DNA of 45,300 bases from an uncultured Clostridia bacterium (GCA_944393405.1 CALYAC010000037.1:1-45300); one strand, 5' to 3'. Positions 34,185 through 41,358 are shown, numbered from the stretch's first letter. Numbers and translations: made by a program. The notes: generated from the sequence alone by a model not told the origin.

Positions 34185-34577
34185 TTAATACCACAAATTG
34201 TGATAGTATCTTGCGAAATATTCTCTTGCTTTGTCTATCTTTTTTTGTTGTTTTATTTTAGGACAATCAACAGTAAGACTTAATTTAAAACCTTCTATCA
34301 TTGTATTTAGAATCTTATCCCATTGCTCTTGTGTCATTCCCATTGGATGTCCAACATTACAAAACTCTCTAAAATAACATAATCTTGGATAAATTAATAA
34401 ATCAAAAGTATGGTCTAAATTGAAAAATTCATATGGAGAAAATCCATATTCTGGAATATCTTTATTTCTTGGGTCATTACAAGGCTTTATTTCATTAATT
34501 ATATTTTCATTGTAATAGCCTGGTAAATCTTCTTGTGTAAATCCAAGTTCTTCTAAATATTTATTTATTTTTATCAT
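34185..34577 (-). CDS. Hypothetical protein (130 aa) in the tRNA cluster
   Basis: Unassigned protein, MIKINKYLEELGFTQEDLPGYYNENI..., rich in aromatic residues and ending with a basic helix (KIKQQKKIDKAREYFARYYHNLWY). GGAGAG is upstream of the ATG. Inserted between tRNA-Trp and tRNA-fMet. Confidence 0.65.
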   Translation of the reverse strand: MIKINKYLEELGFTQEDLPGYYNENIINEIKPCNDPRNKDIPEYGFSPYEFFNLDHTFDLLIYPRLCYFREFCNVGHPMGMTQEQWDKILNTMIEGFKLSLTVDCPKIKQQKKIDKAREYFARYYHNLWY

Positions 34578-34597
34578 AACAATCTCTCCAAAAAAAA

Positions 34598-34674
34598 TGG
34601 TTGCGAAGGGCTGGACTCGAACCAGCGACCTCTAGGTTATGAGCCTAGCGAGCTGCCAACTGCTCCACCTCGCA
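34598..34674 (-). tRNA. tRNA-Met(CAT), initiator-like
   Basis: Anticodon loop CTCATAA. The D-stem has the A11-U24 pair and the GGTGGAGCAG run typical of initiators. The first base pair is T1-A72, and only two of the three initiator G-C anticodon-stem pairs are kept. Encoded CCA. Confidence 0.85.
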
Positions 34675-34910
34675 TATAAGAGTAGGAGAGAGAAATCGTT
34701 TCCTATCACATCTAGCTCTTGCGTATACTCTGGGAAAGCTTTACCCTCACACAATTTCACAATGGTTTTAGTTCTCAGACAATCTCCATACCTAGATATT
34801 TTCCAGTCTCTTATTTTATCTGTGCACAAACTGTAACATATCCATTCTCTCTCAATTTCAGTTCCCATATATAAAATTTGACGGAAAATTAAAAATGATA
34901 TATATGGGGT

Positions 34911-34987
34911 CTTTTACTTGTATGTTGCTTTGGACGTCATTAGCTTAATAACATACTTTGCGGACTCTTCCGCCAAGACAGTAAAAG
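34911..34987 (-). ncRNA. Three-way-junction RNA element between tRNAs
   Basis: CTTTTAC (34911-34917) pairs with GTAAAAG (34981-34987), enclosing GTATGTT/AACATAC (34920-34926 with 34950-34956) and the hairpin GCGGA/TCCGC. No ORF. It lies between tRNA-fMet and tRNA-Asp on the tRNA transcript. No known family recognised. Confidence 0.45.
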
Positions 34988-34997
34988 GTGCCTTGAT

Positions 34998-35074
34998 TGG
35001 CGACTTGGATGGGACTCGAACCCACGACCTCCAATGTGACAGACTGGTGTTCTAACCAACTGAACTACCAAGCC
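34998..35074 (-). tRNA. tRNA-Asp(GTC)
   Basis: Acceptor GGCTTGG/CCAAGTC, discriminator G, anticodon loop CTGTCAC, encoded CCA. Confidence 0.92.
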
Positions 35075-35086
35075 ATAAAACTGTTA

Positions 35087-35230
35087 CCCTTTGCTCATTT
35101 AAGGAATAATCAAAGGGACTGCCGAAAAATGCTAACCTAGGAGAGAGACTTCTCCCTTTACTCCCATTATCAATACTGGAACTTTCTTGTGTCTGAAAGA
35201 GCTAAATATGCAGAGAGTTGAACGACCTCT
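35087..35230 (-). other. Structured spacer in the tRNA cluster
   Basis: No gene supported. A CCCTTTG/CAAAGGG hairpin (35087-35117) and a GGAGAG-rich stem region are visible. It follows the tRNA promoter and so is transcribed with tRNA-Asp. Confidence 0.3.
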
Positions 35231-35306
35231 CCAAACTACTAGGTATTGACTCTAGTCGAAAAGATGATAAAAATTTGAAAAGCCATTTTAATGGTTTTCT
35301 ATACAT

Positions 35307-35346
35307 ATTATAATATAATTTTTTGTTTTTGTCAAGATTTTGACAG
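35307..35346 (-). promoter_or_regulatory. Promoter and operator within the tRNA cluster
   Basis: Minus strand -35 TTGACA (35335-35330) in palindrome 35329-35346, 17-bp spacer, -10 TATAAT (35312-35307). It drives tRNA-Asp and the tRNAs downstream to 33502. Confidence 0.8.
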
Positions 35347-35384
35347 AAATTTTTATAATATATTATGCTAAAATCTTGACAAAT

Positions 35385-35475
35385 TGGCGATAGGGGTGGG
35401 GCTCGAACCCACGCTGCCATTGCTGGCACTAACAGTTTAGCAAACTGTCCTCTTCACCAACTTGAGTACCCTACC
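35385..35475 (-). tRNA. tRNA-Ser(GCT)
   Basis: Class II, acceptor GGTAGGG/CCCTATC, discriminator G, anticodon loop TTGCTAA, long variable arm, encoded CCA. Confidence 0.92.
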
Positions 35476-35591
35476 AAATGTGGAGCCAGGGTTGGTTTCT
35501 ATCGGAGTCAACATGTCTGTAACCCAGTTTTCATTTCATACACTTTAAAAGGAGCTACCTTTCAGTTATATGAAGTATATCCGAACCCAGC
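35476..35591 (-). other. Structured spacer between tRNA-Ser and tRNA-Ile
   Basis: No ORF. An AGC-AGGGTT segment near the tRNA-Ser end can pair with AACCC-AGCT near tRNA-Ile, closing an element of about 100 nt. Part of the series of folded spacers in this cluster. Confidence 0.3.
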
Positions 35592-35668
35592 TGGTAGGTG
35601 TGACTGGAATCGAACCAGTGACATCTTGCGTATCAGACAAGTGCTCTAACCAACTGAGCTACACACCT
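35592..35668 (-). tRNA. tRNA-Ile(GAT)
   Basis: Acceptor AGGTGTG/CACACCT, anticodon loop CTGATAC, encoded CCA. Confidence 0.92.
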
Positions 35669-35676
35669 ATATAAAA

Positions 35677-35973
35677 TTAACCAATTCCCCAACCAACATA
35701 TCCTTTAGCAAAATCTGGTCTATCAACTTTTTCATAACACTCTTTTTTAAAGTTCCATTTGTACCATGTAGGACTTAAATCAATTTGATGAATTCCATCT
35801 TCAATCTTTTCGATAACTACATATTCATGAATAGTTTCCCATATATCACAACGATTGTTTAATACAGTTTTTTCCGCTTCTTCAAAGGTTTCAAAGTATC
35901 CAAAACATCTCTGGTCTCTGTCTTTAAATTCTTTGTCCTCATAAGTAACTCCTGTTACAAAATAAGCAAACAT
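35677..35973 (-). CDS. Conserved hypothetical phage protein (98 aa)
   Basis: Belongs by eye to a small family common in Firmicutes and their phages: RCFGYFETFEEAEKTVLNNRCDIWETIHEYVVIEKIEDGIHQI, then WYKW. The pattern RC-x-GYF-x5-A-x3-V-x2-N-x2-D-x2-E is characteristic. The function of the family is unknown. It has a good GGGAGA site and lies between tRNA-Ile and tRNA-Ala. Confidence 0.78.
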   Translation of the reverse strand: MFAYFVTGVTYEDKEFKDRDQRCFGYFETFEEAEKTVLNNRCDIWETIHEYVVIEKIEDGIHQIDLSPTWYKWNFKKECYEKVDRPDFAKGYVGWGIG

Positions 35974-35998
35974 ATTTATTTCTCCCTTTCTAAAAATG

Positions 35999-36074
35999 TG
36001 GTGGAGTCTAAGGGAATCGAACCCTTACTCTCTGCTTGCAAAGCAGAAGTGCTAACCGTTATCACTAAGACCCC
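35999..36074 (-). tRNA. tRNA-Ala(TGC)
   Basis: Acceptor GGGGTCT/AGACTCC, anticodon loop TTTGCAA in stem TCTGC/GCAGA, encoded CCA. Confidence 0.92.
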
Positions 36075-36079
36075 ATATA

Positions 36080-36205
36080 AATATTGGGCTGTGGCATAGG
36101 CATGTCCTGCTTCCTATTAAATAATAGTTCTGGGGTAACCTACAAAACCCACGCTTATTCTCTTCTTGCCAGACAAGTGTTACCATTTCTTGCCAACCCA
36201 ATATA
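36080..36205 (-). ncRNA. Structured element closed by an AATATTGGG stem
   Basis: ATATTGGG (36081-36088) pairs with CCCAATAT (36197-36204), enclosing about 108 nt with further short stems (such as CTTG/CAAG). No ORF. Same size class as the elements at 39683 and 41152. Unknown RNA. Confidence 0.45.
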
Positions 36206-36303
36206 GATTAAAAAAACCAAAATATTTAATTGTTCCCCTTTCTCATTATATCCGAAGACACGAGCTTTCATTTGTCTGTTCCGAAGAACTCCAAAAGGGG
36301 TGG

Positions 36304-36378
36304 TGGTGACGATACCCAGAGTCGAACTGGGCACTCCAGCGTGAAAGGCTGGTGACTTAACCGATTGTCCATATCGCC
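36304..36378 (-). tRNA. tRNA-Glu(TTC)
   Basis: Acceptor GGCGATA/TATCGTC, anticodon loop CTTTCAC, encoded CCA followed by a second CCA in the DNA (36301-36303). Confidence 0.92.
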
Positions 36379-36387
36379 ATATTTTTA

Positions 36388-36463
36388 TGGTGTCCCGAAC
36401 TAGAATCGAACTAGTGACACAAGGATTTTCAGTCCTTTGCTCTACCAACTGAGCTATCGAGAC
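36388..36463 (-). tRNA. tRNA-Phe(GAA)
   Basis: Acceptor GTCTCGA/TCGGGAC, anticodon loop CTGAAAA, encoded CCA. Its 5' end overlaps the end of the upstream gene. Confidence 0.92.
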
Positions 36464-36657
36464 AAATCTTCTTTTTCTTTCTTTTCTTGATTCGAAATCA
36501 ATTCTTTCTGTTTTCCTCTAATAAATCTCATAACATCAAGGGTAGCTTCAATATAATCTAATTTCTCTTGGTCTGATAATGTTTGATTTTCATAAATATC
36601 TACACCTTTTTGTTGTATTATATTATACAAATCTTGGTAAACTTCTTCTTTTGTCAT
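36454..36657 (-). CDS. Small helical protein (67 aa)
   Basis: MTKEEVYQDLYNIIQQKGVDIYEN..., fully helical and charged, ending LISNQEKKEKEDLSR. Strong GAGGAG site. The stop codon lies inside the first bases of tRNA-Phe, so cleavage of the tRNA 5' end would trim its message. Function unknown. Confidence 0.65.
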   Translation of the reverse strand: MTKEEVYQDLYNIIQQKGVDIYENQTLSDQEKLDYIEATLDVMRFIRGKQKELISNQEKKEKEDLSR

Positions 36658-36672
36658 TAAAACTCCTCATTT

Positions 36673-36768
36673 CTAAAATAAATTTAATATCGACAATATG
36701 TTTAATAATATCATAAGAAATATAATTTTACAACAGTATTTCAATATTTTTTTAAATACTTTTCTCAT
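36673..36768 (-). CDS. Tiny membrane peptide (31 aa)
   Basis: MRKVFKKILKYCCKIIFL followed by a hydrophobic tail MILLNILSILNLF: a basic N-terminus and one TM-like helix. AAGGAG lies 6 nt before ATG. The size and layout resemble small phage membrane peptides; function unknown. Confidence 0.5.
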   Translation of the reverse strand: MRKVFKKILKYCCKIIFLMILLNILSILNLF

Positions 36769-36810
36769 AAATGTCTCCTTTTTAAGTCTTTATCTAAAAA
36801 GTATCTAAAA

Positions 36811-36886
36811 TGGTGAGTGCGAGAGGAATCGAACCTCCGACCCTTTGATTAAAAGTCAAATGCTCTACCGACTGAGCTACGCACTC
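36811..36886 (-). tRNA. tRNA-Lys(TTT)
   Basis: Acceptor GAGTGCG/CGCACTC, anticodon loop CTTTTAA in stem TTTGA/TCAAA, encoded CCA. Confidence 0.93.
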
Positions 36887-36898
36887 ATATTATGGGAA

Positions 36899-37558
36899 CT
36901 AATCCCATAAATTATAGAAATATTTCTTTAATAAATCTAATGCTTCATTTTTATATGCTACTTTATTCTCCCATATTTCTCTTTCTCTATTATAATAGTT
37001 CTCTTGAAGGTCTTTGTCTGGTTCATATTCAATTAATTGATAACCGCCTTCAACTTTTATTGTTCTTCTTTTCCACCATTTTCTAAAGCTTTCATGTTTT
37101 TTCATTTTGTGGTCTCTACCAAAAACTTGGTTAAAGTATTCTTCAGAATATTCGTTTTCTTCGAAATCTTCAAATTTATCTGCTCTTTCAAAGCAATAAG
37201 CCATTCTTAAAAGTACTAACTCCCATCTATCAGCAGGTTTGTCAATATCAAAAGGACTTGTAACCTCAATTTTATTTTGTCTTCTTCTATTTATTTCTTC
37301 AATAGTATTTTTTGTCCACTCTAATGGAAATTTTTCCACTTCCTCAAAATTTTCTTGTGGATAGCCATGAGTTGTATCTGCAAGAGAACGAATCATCTTT
37401 GAAAAAGTCCCAGTTAAGAAACAATCTAAATTCCAAACATTTTCAGCAATAAAACCTTTTCTTCTATATTCTCTAAAATTGTTTAATTCTTCTAAAGCCA
37501 TATTTGCTTTTTCTTTTTTTACTTTTCTTTTATTTCTCCATTTTCTAAAAAATCCCAT
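36899..37558 (-). CDS. Hypothetical protein (219 aa)
   Basis: Unassigned. Very basic N-terminus (MGFFRKWRNKRKVKKEKAN), a central helical part with conserved-looking aromatic/acidic segments (ADTTHGYPQENFEEVEKFPLEW, PADRWELVLLRMAYCFERADKFED) and a helical C-terminus. Similar layouts are frequent in large phages as proteins of unknown function. It follows the 48-residue gene closely. Confidence 0.7.
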   Translation of the reverse strand: MGFFRKWRNKRKVKKEKANMALEELNNFREYRRKGFIAENVWNLDCFLTGTFSKMIRSLADTTHGYPQENFEEVEKFPLEWTKNTIEEINRRRQNKIEVTSPFDIDKPADRWELVLLRMAYCFERADKFEDFEENEYSEEYFNQVFGRDHKMKKHESFRKWWKRRTIKVEGGYQLIEYEPDKDLQENYYNREREIWENKVAYKNEALDLLKKYFYNLWD

Positions 37559-37561
37559 TTT

Positions 37562-37708
37562 TCATTCCTCACTCTTATCATTTTTATTTTGAATTTTCTC
37601 CATTGCATTAAACATATTTTCAAGCATAATTTTTCCTTCAGGGCTGTTAAAATACTCTTCTGCTTCTTCGTCTGTCATTTCAAATAAAGTTTTACTTTTG
37701 TATGACAT
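37562..37708 (-). CDS. Small acidic protein (48 aa)
   Basis: MSYKSKTLFEMTDEEAEEYFNSPEGK..., acidic and helical. GAGGTG lies 7 nt before the ATG; the end runs up to the start of the 219-residue gene. Unknown function. Confidence 0.6.
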   Translation of the reverse strand: MSYKSKTLFEMTDEEAEEYFNSPEGKIMLENMFNAMEKIQNKNDKSEE

Positions 37709-37719
37709 TTGTCTTCACC

Positions 37720-38214
37720 TCATTTATTTCCAAAATATTTGTCTAAATTTATATTTTTTGTAAATATTTCATCACTATTTGCTTCTCTAATTACTATTGA
37801 AGTTCCTTGCCCTATTGTAAAGAAGTATACATATAACTTCTTGTTAAATTTAAAACAATATTTTACTCCTTCAAAAGGGAAAGAATAATCTTCATCTTTT
37901 TGTGCCCTTTGTTTTTTTCTAACTGTCTCTAAGAAGTCTCCGACATATGCAATTTTTTCTTCATTTTTGATGTCTATTTCTGTAAAATCTTTTTTGTCTG
38001 TATAAAGAAAATCTTCATTATCATATGTTTTGTTATTAAGTTTTTGTAGAAATACTTCTGTTACCCAACTAAAGTAGTTTTTATTTCCAACAAATGCAAG
38101 TCCTTCTTTTTCTTCTTTTATAATGTCATCTAAATACTTTTTAAAATCTTCTGAATTAAATAATTCTTCGACTCTTTTTCGAAAGTCTTCCATTTTTTCT
38201 TTATTATTTTCCAT
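37720..38214 (-). CDS. Hypothetical protein (164 aa)
   Basis: Unassigned, with an acidic helical N-terminal half and a beta-rich C-terminal half (KYCFKFNKKLYVYFFTIGQGTSIVIREANS). AGGAGAAATAAA precedes the ATG. It begins downstream of tRNA-Val. Confidence 0.65.
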   Translation of the reverse strand: MENNKEKMEDFRKRVEELFNSEDFKKYLDDIIKEEKEGLAFVGNKNYFSWVTEVFLQKLNNKTYDNEDFLYTDKKDFTEIDIKNEEKIAYVGDFLETVRKKQRAQKDEDYSFPFEGVKYCFKFNKKLYVYFFTIGQGTSIVIREANSDEIFTKNINLDKYFGNK

Positions 38215-38241
38215 TTTATTTCTCCTATTTGTCTAAAAGTA

Positions 38242-38317
38242 TGGTGGTCGTTGTAGGGCTCGAACCTACGACTTTTACCTTGTAAGGGTAACACTCTCCC
38301 AGCTGAGTTAAACGACC
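38242..38317 (-). tRNA. tRNA-Val(TAC)
   Basis: Acceptor GGTCGTT/AACGACC, anticodon loop CTTACAA in stem TTACC/GGTAA, encoded CCA. Confidence 0.92.
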
Positions 38318-38320
38318 TTA

Positions 38321-38398
38321 TGGTGTGCCCTGAGAGGCTCGAACTCCCGACACCAAGCTTAGAAGGCTTGTGCTCTAATCCAACTGAGCTAAGGACAC
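38321..38398 (-). tRNA. tRNA-Arg(TCT)
   Basis: Acceptor GTGTCCT/AGGGCAC, anticodon loop CTTCTAA in stem CAAGC/GCTTG, encoded CCA. Confidence 0.92.
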
Positions 38399-38654
38399 AT
38401 ATAGATAAGAGCAAAAAAACAACGAAAACTACTCTTAAATAGATTTGGAATGTTCATGCAAGGGATATGTTGACTGACCTTACATATATCTATTATAGTT
38501 TTTTCCAAAGAATAACGCCAACAAACTTTATCATTACTCTTCATTACTTTAGTTGATTTGCTAATTCACCTAACGATTAAAATCAGCCAAACCGTAGTTG
38601 TTTATATGGCTTCATTGGTACAACTAAAACCCTAACAGGTATGCCATAAACCCC
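38399..38654 (-). other. 255-nt structured spacer before tRNA-Arg
   Basis: No convincing ORF. Several alternative stems are present, including TAGTTGT (38595-38601) with ACAACTA (38620-38626), and a GTTTAT-GGC with GCCATAAAC pairing. It lies on the tRNA transcript between tRNA-Asn and tRNA-Arg. Unknown role. Confidence 0.3.
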
Positions 38655-38730
38655 TGGCTCCTCGTGCAGGGCTCGAACCTGCGACCTACAGATTAACAGT
38701 CTGCCGCTCTACCAACTGAGCTAACGAGGA
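38655..38730 (-). tRNA. tRNA-Asn(GTT)
   Basis: Acceptor TCCTCGT/ACGAGGA, anticodon loop CTGTTAA, discriminator G, encoded CCA. Confidence 0.92.
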
Positions 38731-38737
38731 ATGTATA

Positions 38738-39253
38738 TTATATATTTCTCCATGTTTGTTTATGGATAATTTGTGTGATAGTTTTATGACAAACTTTAAA
38801 TTTTCTTGCTAAAGCTCTACATCCAAATTCTGGGTCTTTAGGAATATAATTGTTTCTAATATATAAAACATCATTTTTTGTTAATTTCGCTGAGCCATTT
38901 TTTTCATTACAAACGGCTTTTGCTAAACCATTAATATAGGCATGTTGAACATTATATTTTCTACTACACCATTCTAAATTATCTACCCAATTATCTAATT
39001 TATTTCCATCCTTATGATTTATTACTGGTAGATTATCTGGATTTGGTATAAATGTTTCAGCTACAGCTCTATGGATTTTTATATTTTTCTTTTTCTTGTT
39101 TCCTAAACTAACACATACTGTAAAATATCCAGATTTAATTCTTGTTTTTTTATAAATTGTTCCAGTTTTTTCGTTTTTTAGATTTCCATGATTTGAAATA
39201 CTGAATTGAGGATATTTTTCATTTTGATAAATTAAAGTTTTCCATACTTCCAT
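38738..39253 (-). CDS. HNH homing endonuclease with NUMOD4
   Basis: Free-standing homing endonuclease, 171 residues. The N-terminal NUMOD4-like part is EVWKTLIYQNEKYPQFSISNHGNLKN. The HNH domain spans about residues 60-105 with IHRAVAETFIPNP and VINHKDGNKLDNWVDNLEWCS (the His and Asn ligands). A C-terminal HTH-like part (CRALARKFKVCHKTITQII) probably binds DNA. It sits within the tRNA cluster, a common target of homing genes. GAGGT precedes the ATG. Confidence 0.92.
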   Translation of the reverse strand: MEVWKTLIYQNEKYPQFSISNHGNLKNEKTGTIYKKTRIKSGYFTVCVSLGNKKKKNIKIHRAVAETFIPNPDNLPVINHKDGNKLDNWVDNLEWCSRKYNVQHAYINGLAKAVCNEKNGSAKLTKNDVLYIRNNYIPKDPEFGCRALARKFKVCHKTITQIIHKQTWRNI

Positions 39254-39280
39254 TTTTTACCTCTATTATTTATAAATATG

Positions 39281-39369
39281 TGGCGGAGAGTAGAGGTGTC
39301 GAACCCCCACCGCTTTCACGATGTACCTGCTTTCAAGGCAGGGTGTCAGTAGCCGCTGACATACTCTCC
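39281..39369 (-). tRNA. tRNA-Ser(TGA)
   Basis: Class II, acceptor GGAGAGT/ACTCTCC, anticodon loop CTTGAAA in stem CCTGC/GCAGG, long variable arm, encoded CCA. The D-arm is slightly unusual. Confidence 0.9.
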
Positions 39370-39378
39370 ATATTTTTA

Positions 39379-39580
39379 TTAATTTAATGTAAGGTGTCCA
39401 CATTTTTTCCATTCTTCTAATACTTCTTCATAGCCTATTCTTCCGATAATAATTTCAGAACAAATATCTTTTAAATCATAAACACAGCCACCTTCAATAC
39501 AGATTATATGAAGAAAATTATATAAATCTACAAGTCTTTTATTATGTTCTTTTTTGCTCTTGTTTATCTATTTCTTCCAT
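39379..39580 (-). pseudogene. Small gene broken at an A6 run
   Basis: ATG 39580 with AAGGAG 8 nt upstream reads MEEIDKQEQKRT and stops. Removing one A from the A6 run (39555-39550 on the minus strand) joins it to a frame that continues to 39379 (QKEHNKRLVDLYNFLHIICIEG... to EEWKKCGHLTLN), about 66 residues. A single-base frameshift, slippage site or sequencing error. The intact product would be a small helical protein of unknown function. Confidence 0.55.
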
Positions 39581-39600
39581 AAATACTACTCCTTTTTTTC

Positions 39601-39674
39601 TGGCTCCTGGGGCTAGACTCGAACTAACACTACGGGAGTCAAAGTCCCGTGTCCTACCTTTAGACGACCCAGGA
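39601..39674 (-). tRNA. tRNA-Gln(TTG)
   Basis: Acceptor TCCTGGG/CCCAGGA, anticodon loop CTTTGAC, discriminator G, encoded CCA. Confidence 0.92.
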
Positions 39675-39682
39675 ATATATCT

Positions 39683-39797
39683 AAAGCTATCTAGGCTGTT
39701 ACCTGATATACATAGCACATTCCGTCTTCTGAAAACGAGTGCTTGGTAGTTGTCTACCCACATTACAGACTATTTTCAAATCCACCTAGATAGCTTT
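39683..39797 (-). ncRNA. Structured element closed by a 13-bp helix
   Basis: AAAGCTATCTAGG (39683-39695) is a perfect inverted repeat of CCTAGATAGCTTT (39785-39797). Inside are smaller hairpins such as GGTAG/CTACC. No ORF. It lies between tRNA-Cys and tRNA-Gln on the same transcript. The long perfect closing helix argues for a real RNA; no known family recognised. Confidence 0.5.
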
Positions 39798-39802
39798 AAA
39801 AT

Positions 39803-39877
39803 TGGAGCTATCGGAGGGACTCGAACCCACGGTCACTGATTTGCAGTCAGTTGCCTTGCCAACTTGGCTACGATAGC
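39803..39877 (-). tRNA. tRNA-Cys(GCA)
   Basis: Acceptor GCTATCG/CGATAGC, U73 as expected for Cys, anticodon loop CTGCAAA, encoded CCA. Confidence 0.93.
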
Positions 39878-40185
39878 AAATCTGTAACAATATCTATATT
39901 TTCTTCAAGAAAGCTACATATTTTGCTTGTTTCTTCCATTTCATTTACCGTCATGTCGCTGTTTACAAGTTCTGGTTTAAATTTCACCATATATTTTTCT
40001 TCAAAACCAACCAAGTCTTCATCATAAAGCTTGTCTTTTGAAACTTCTATAACTACATTAAACAGTTCATAAATTGAAAATGTAACGCAATCGTCATATA
40101 TACAAATTTGTAAATCATTATATCCCTCTTGTAATATATTATTTCTAATATATTTTACTAATTCTTTAAATGAACCTACTTTCAT
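39868..40185 (-). CDS. Hypothetical protein (105 aa)
   Basis: MKVGSFKELVKYIRNNILQEGYNDLQICIYDDCVTF..., an alpha/beta protein with an acidic C-terminus. No family recognised. The end overlaps tRNA-Cys by 10 nt. The ATG at 40185 is preferred to an upstream GTG because AGGTAGG lies at a good distance. Confidence 0.62.
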   Translation of the reverse strand: MKVGSFKELVKYIRNNILQEGYNDLQICIYDDCVTFSIYELFNVVIEVSKDKLYDEDLVGFEEKYMVKFKPELVNSDMTVNEMEETSKICSFLEENIDIVTDLLS

Positions 40186-40194
40186 AAATAACAC

Positions 40195-40491
40195 CTACCT
40201 TTTTAAGTCTTTTAGCCCTTTTATTAAGCAGTCAATGTCATCTTGTCTTAAACAAATTTCATAATCAACTTGGTACTGTTTCCCTCTCATAATTTTCCAT
40301 ATTGTCTTAAATCTTTTCAAAATTCTTCTAAAAAATCCTTCTTGACTACTATAAAAAGTGTCATTATATATAGAAAGATATATTTCAGATGAAGGGTCAT
40401 CTGCAAATCTTTTTAATTCTAATCCATGAGTTCCACAATCACACTTTACATACAACAGTCTTTCATCATTTTTTTCATTATAAAGTATCAT
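40195..40491 (-). CDS. Hypothetical protein (98 aa)
   Basis: Starts MILYNEKNDERLLYVKCDCGTHGLELKRF: an N-terminal beta hairpin with CDC and His, possibly metal-binding, then a basic stretch (FFRRILKRFKTIWKIMRGK). AAAGGA upstream. Function unknown; downstream of tRNA-Tyr. Confidence 0.65.
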   Translation of the reverse strand: MILYNEKNDERLLYVKCDCGTHGLELKRFADDPSSEIYLSIYNDTFYSSQEGFFRRILKRFKTIWKIMRGKQYQVDYEICLRQDDIDCLIKGLKDLKR

Positions 40492-40525
40492 ACATTTATA
40501 CTTCCTTTCACTTATCTAAAAAAAA

Positions 40526-40611
40526 TGGTGGGTGCCCCTGGATTCGAACCAGGGAAGCCGAATGGCGTTTGATTTACAGTCAAATGCGTTTGACCACTTC
40601 GCTAGACACCC
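40526..40611 (-). tRNA. tRNA-Tyr(GTA)
   Basis: Class II, acceptor GGGTGTC/GGCACCC, anticodon loop CTGTAAA, medium-long variable arm, encoded CCA. Confidence 0.92.
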
Positions 40612-40620
40612 ATATAAAAG

Positions 40621-40979
40621 TGGTGGAGATGAGGAGAATCGAACTCCTGTCCAAATTACTTTCCAATCAAATATCTACAAGTTTAGTTTATTGTTCAATT
40701 CAACTTATATAATCACAATAAACAAAGATTTATATAAATTGCCTCTTACGGGCAGTTATCAATTCTTTCTTGAGAGGTACAGTCCAGAATTTACAGACTA
40801 TTGTTATTATGCCATTCTAAAAGTTATAGCCACCTTTTAGATGACATGCCTAACTTAGGCAGCTACTAATTCTTTGTTAGCGTTTATTTTTAATTTGTAT
40901 TCATTTTTTAAGTTCCCAGAATACATTAACTACTTGCAATTTTCTTTTCTAATAACCTGTCGAAACCAAGTACATCCCC
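40621..40979 (-). ncRNA. ssrA: Transfer-messenger RNA (tmRNA)
   Basis: Trans-translation RNA of 359 nt. The 5' end GGGGATG plus TTTCGACAGG and the 3' end with T-arm GGAG-TTCGATT-CTCC, acceptor CATCTCC and encoded CCA form the tRNA-like domain. The tag frame (40881-40855) reads ANKELVAA then TAA, inside a helix (GCCTAA/TTAGGC) as usual. It is phage-encoded, within the tRNA cluster, and would rescue stalled ribosomes or retag truncated proteins. The VAA end differs from the common LAA. Confidence 0.95.
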
Positions 40980-40982
40980 ATA

Positions 40983-41126
40983 TTATTTATTTTCATTAAA
41001 AATTCTTTCAGCACAAGTTATTTTTCTTTTTAAACCATCTTCTTGATTTAAAATTTTACAATAACCTGTTTCTTTATCAAGGTTTGAACATTTTTTGTTT
41101 TCACATTTTAAATCCATTTTTTTCAT
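40983..41126 (-). CDS. Small Cys-rich protein (47 aa) before tmRNA
   Basis: MKKMDLKCENKKCSNLDKETGYCKILNQ... with four cysteines (C-x4-C, C, C), likely a small zinc-binding or disulfide-stabilised fold. GAGGTG 6 nt before ATG. Its stop lies three bases before the tmRNA 5' end. Confidence 0.6.
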   Translation of the reverse strand: MKKMDLKCENKKCSNLDKETGYCKILNQEDGLKRKITCAERIFNENK

Positions 41127-41151
41127 ATGAAACACCTCATTTTTTAATCCT

Positions 41152-41248
41152 GTGTAAAATAAATGTGGGCAGCTTTTTCCACCTAGGCTTGGAACTTGAC
41201 AGAGGGTTTACTATATATCATAAAAAATGAAAGCTGCCTAACCTACAC
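41152..41248 (-). ncRNA. Structured element between tRNA-Gly and the Cys-rich gene
   Basis: GTGTA/TACAC and GGCAGCTTT (41168-41176) with AAAGCTGCC (41230-41238) make a two-part closing helix around about 55 nt. No ORF. Belongs to the group of folded spacers in this cluster. Confidence 0.45.
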
Positions 41249-41267
41249 TTTAAAGAGTCAAGATTTT

Positions 41268-41341
41268 TGGAGCAGGTAGTGGGAATCGAACCCACGTCAT
41301 TAGCTTGGAAGGCTAAGGTTCTACCATTGAACTACACCTGC
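41268..41341 (-). tRNA. tRNA-Gly(TCC), second copy
   Basis: Acceptor GCAGGTG/TACCTGC, U73, anticodon loop CTTCCAA in stem TTAGC/GCTAA, encoded CCA. A more regular Gly tRNA than the one at 33930. Confidence 0.92.
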
Positions 41342-41358
41342 ATTTATGTGATTACTGT

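Noticed and set aside
33929..34261. Plus-strand ORF of 110 codons
   Set aside because: It runs antisense through three tRNA genes and has no ribosome site; an artefact of tRNA sequence.
34632..34868. Minus-strand ORF of 78 codons with protein-like composition (RDWKISRYGDCLRTK)
   Set aside because: No ribosome site, and its end runs through tRNA-fMet. Possibly the remnant of a homing-endonuclease NUMOD part, but too weak to call.
35202..35429. Minus-strand ORF of 75 codons
   Set aside because: It overlaps tRNA-Ser and the tRNA promoter; not credible as a gene.
36080..36205. Degenerate tRNA-Pro or tRNA-Gly
   Set aside because: A GGTAACAC..TCTGGCA stretch looks tRNA-like, but no acceptor or T-arm pairing can be built.
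36155..36448. Minus-strand ORF of 97 codons
   Set aside because: It crosses tRNA-Phe and tRNA-Glu and a structured spacer; no start site support.
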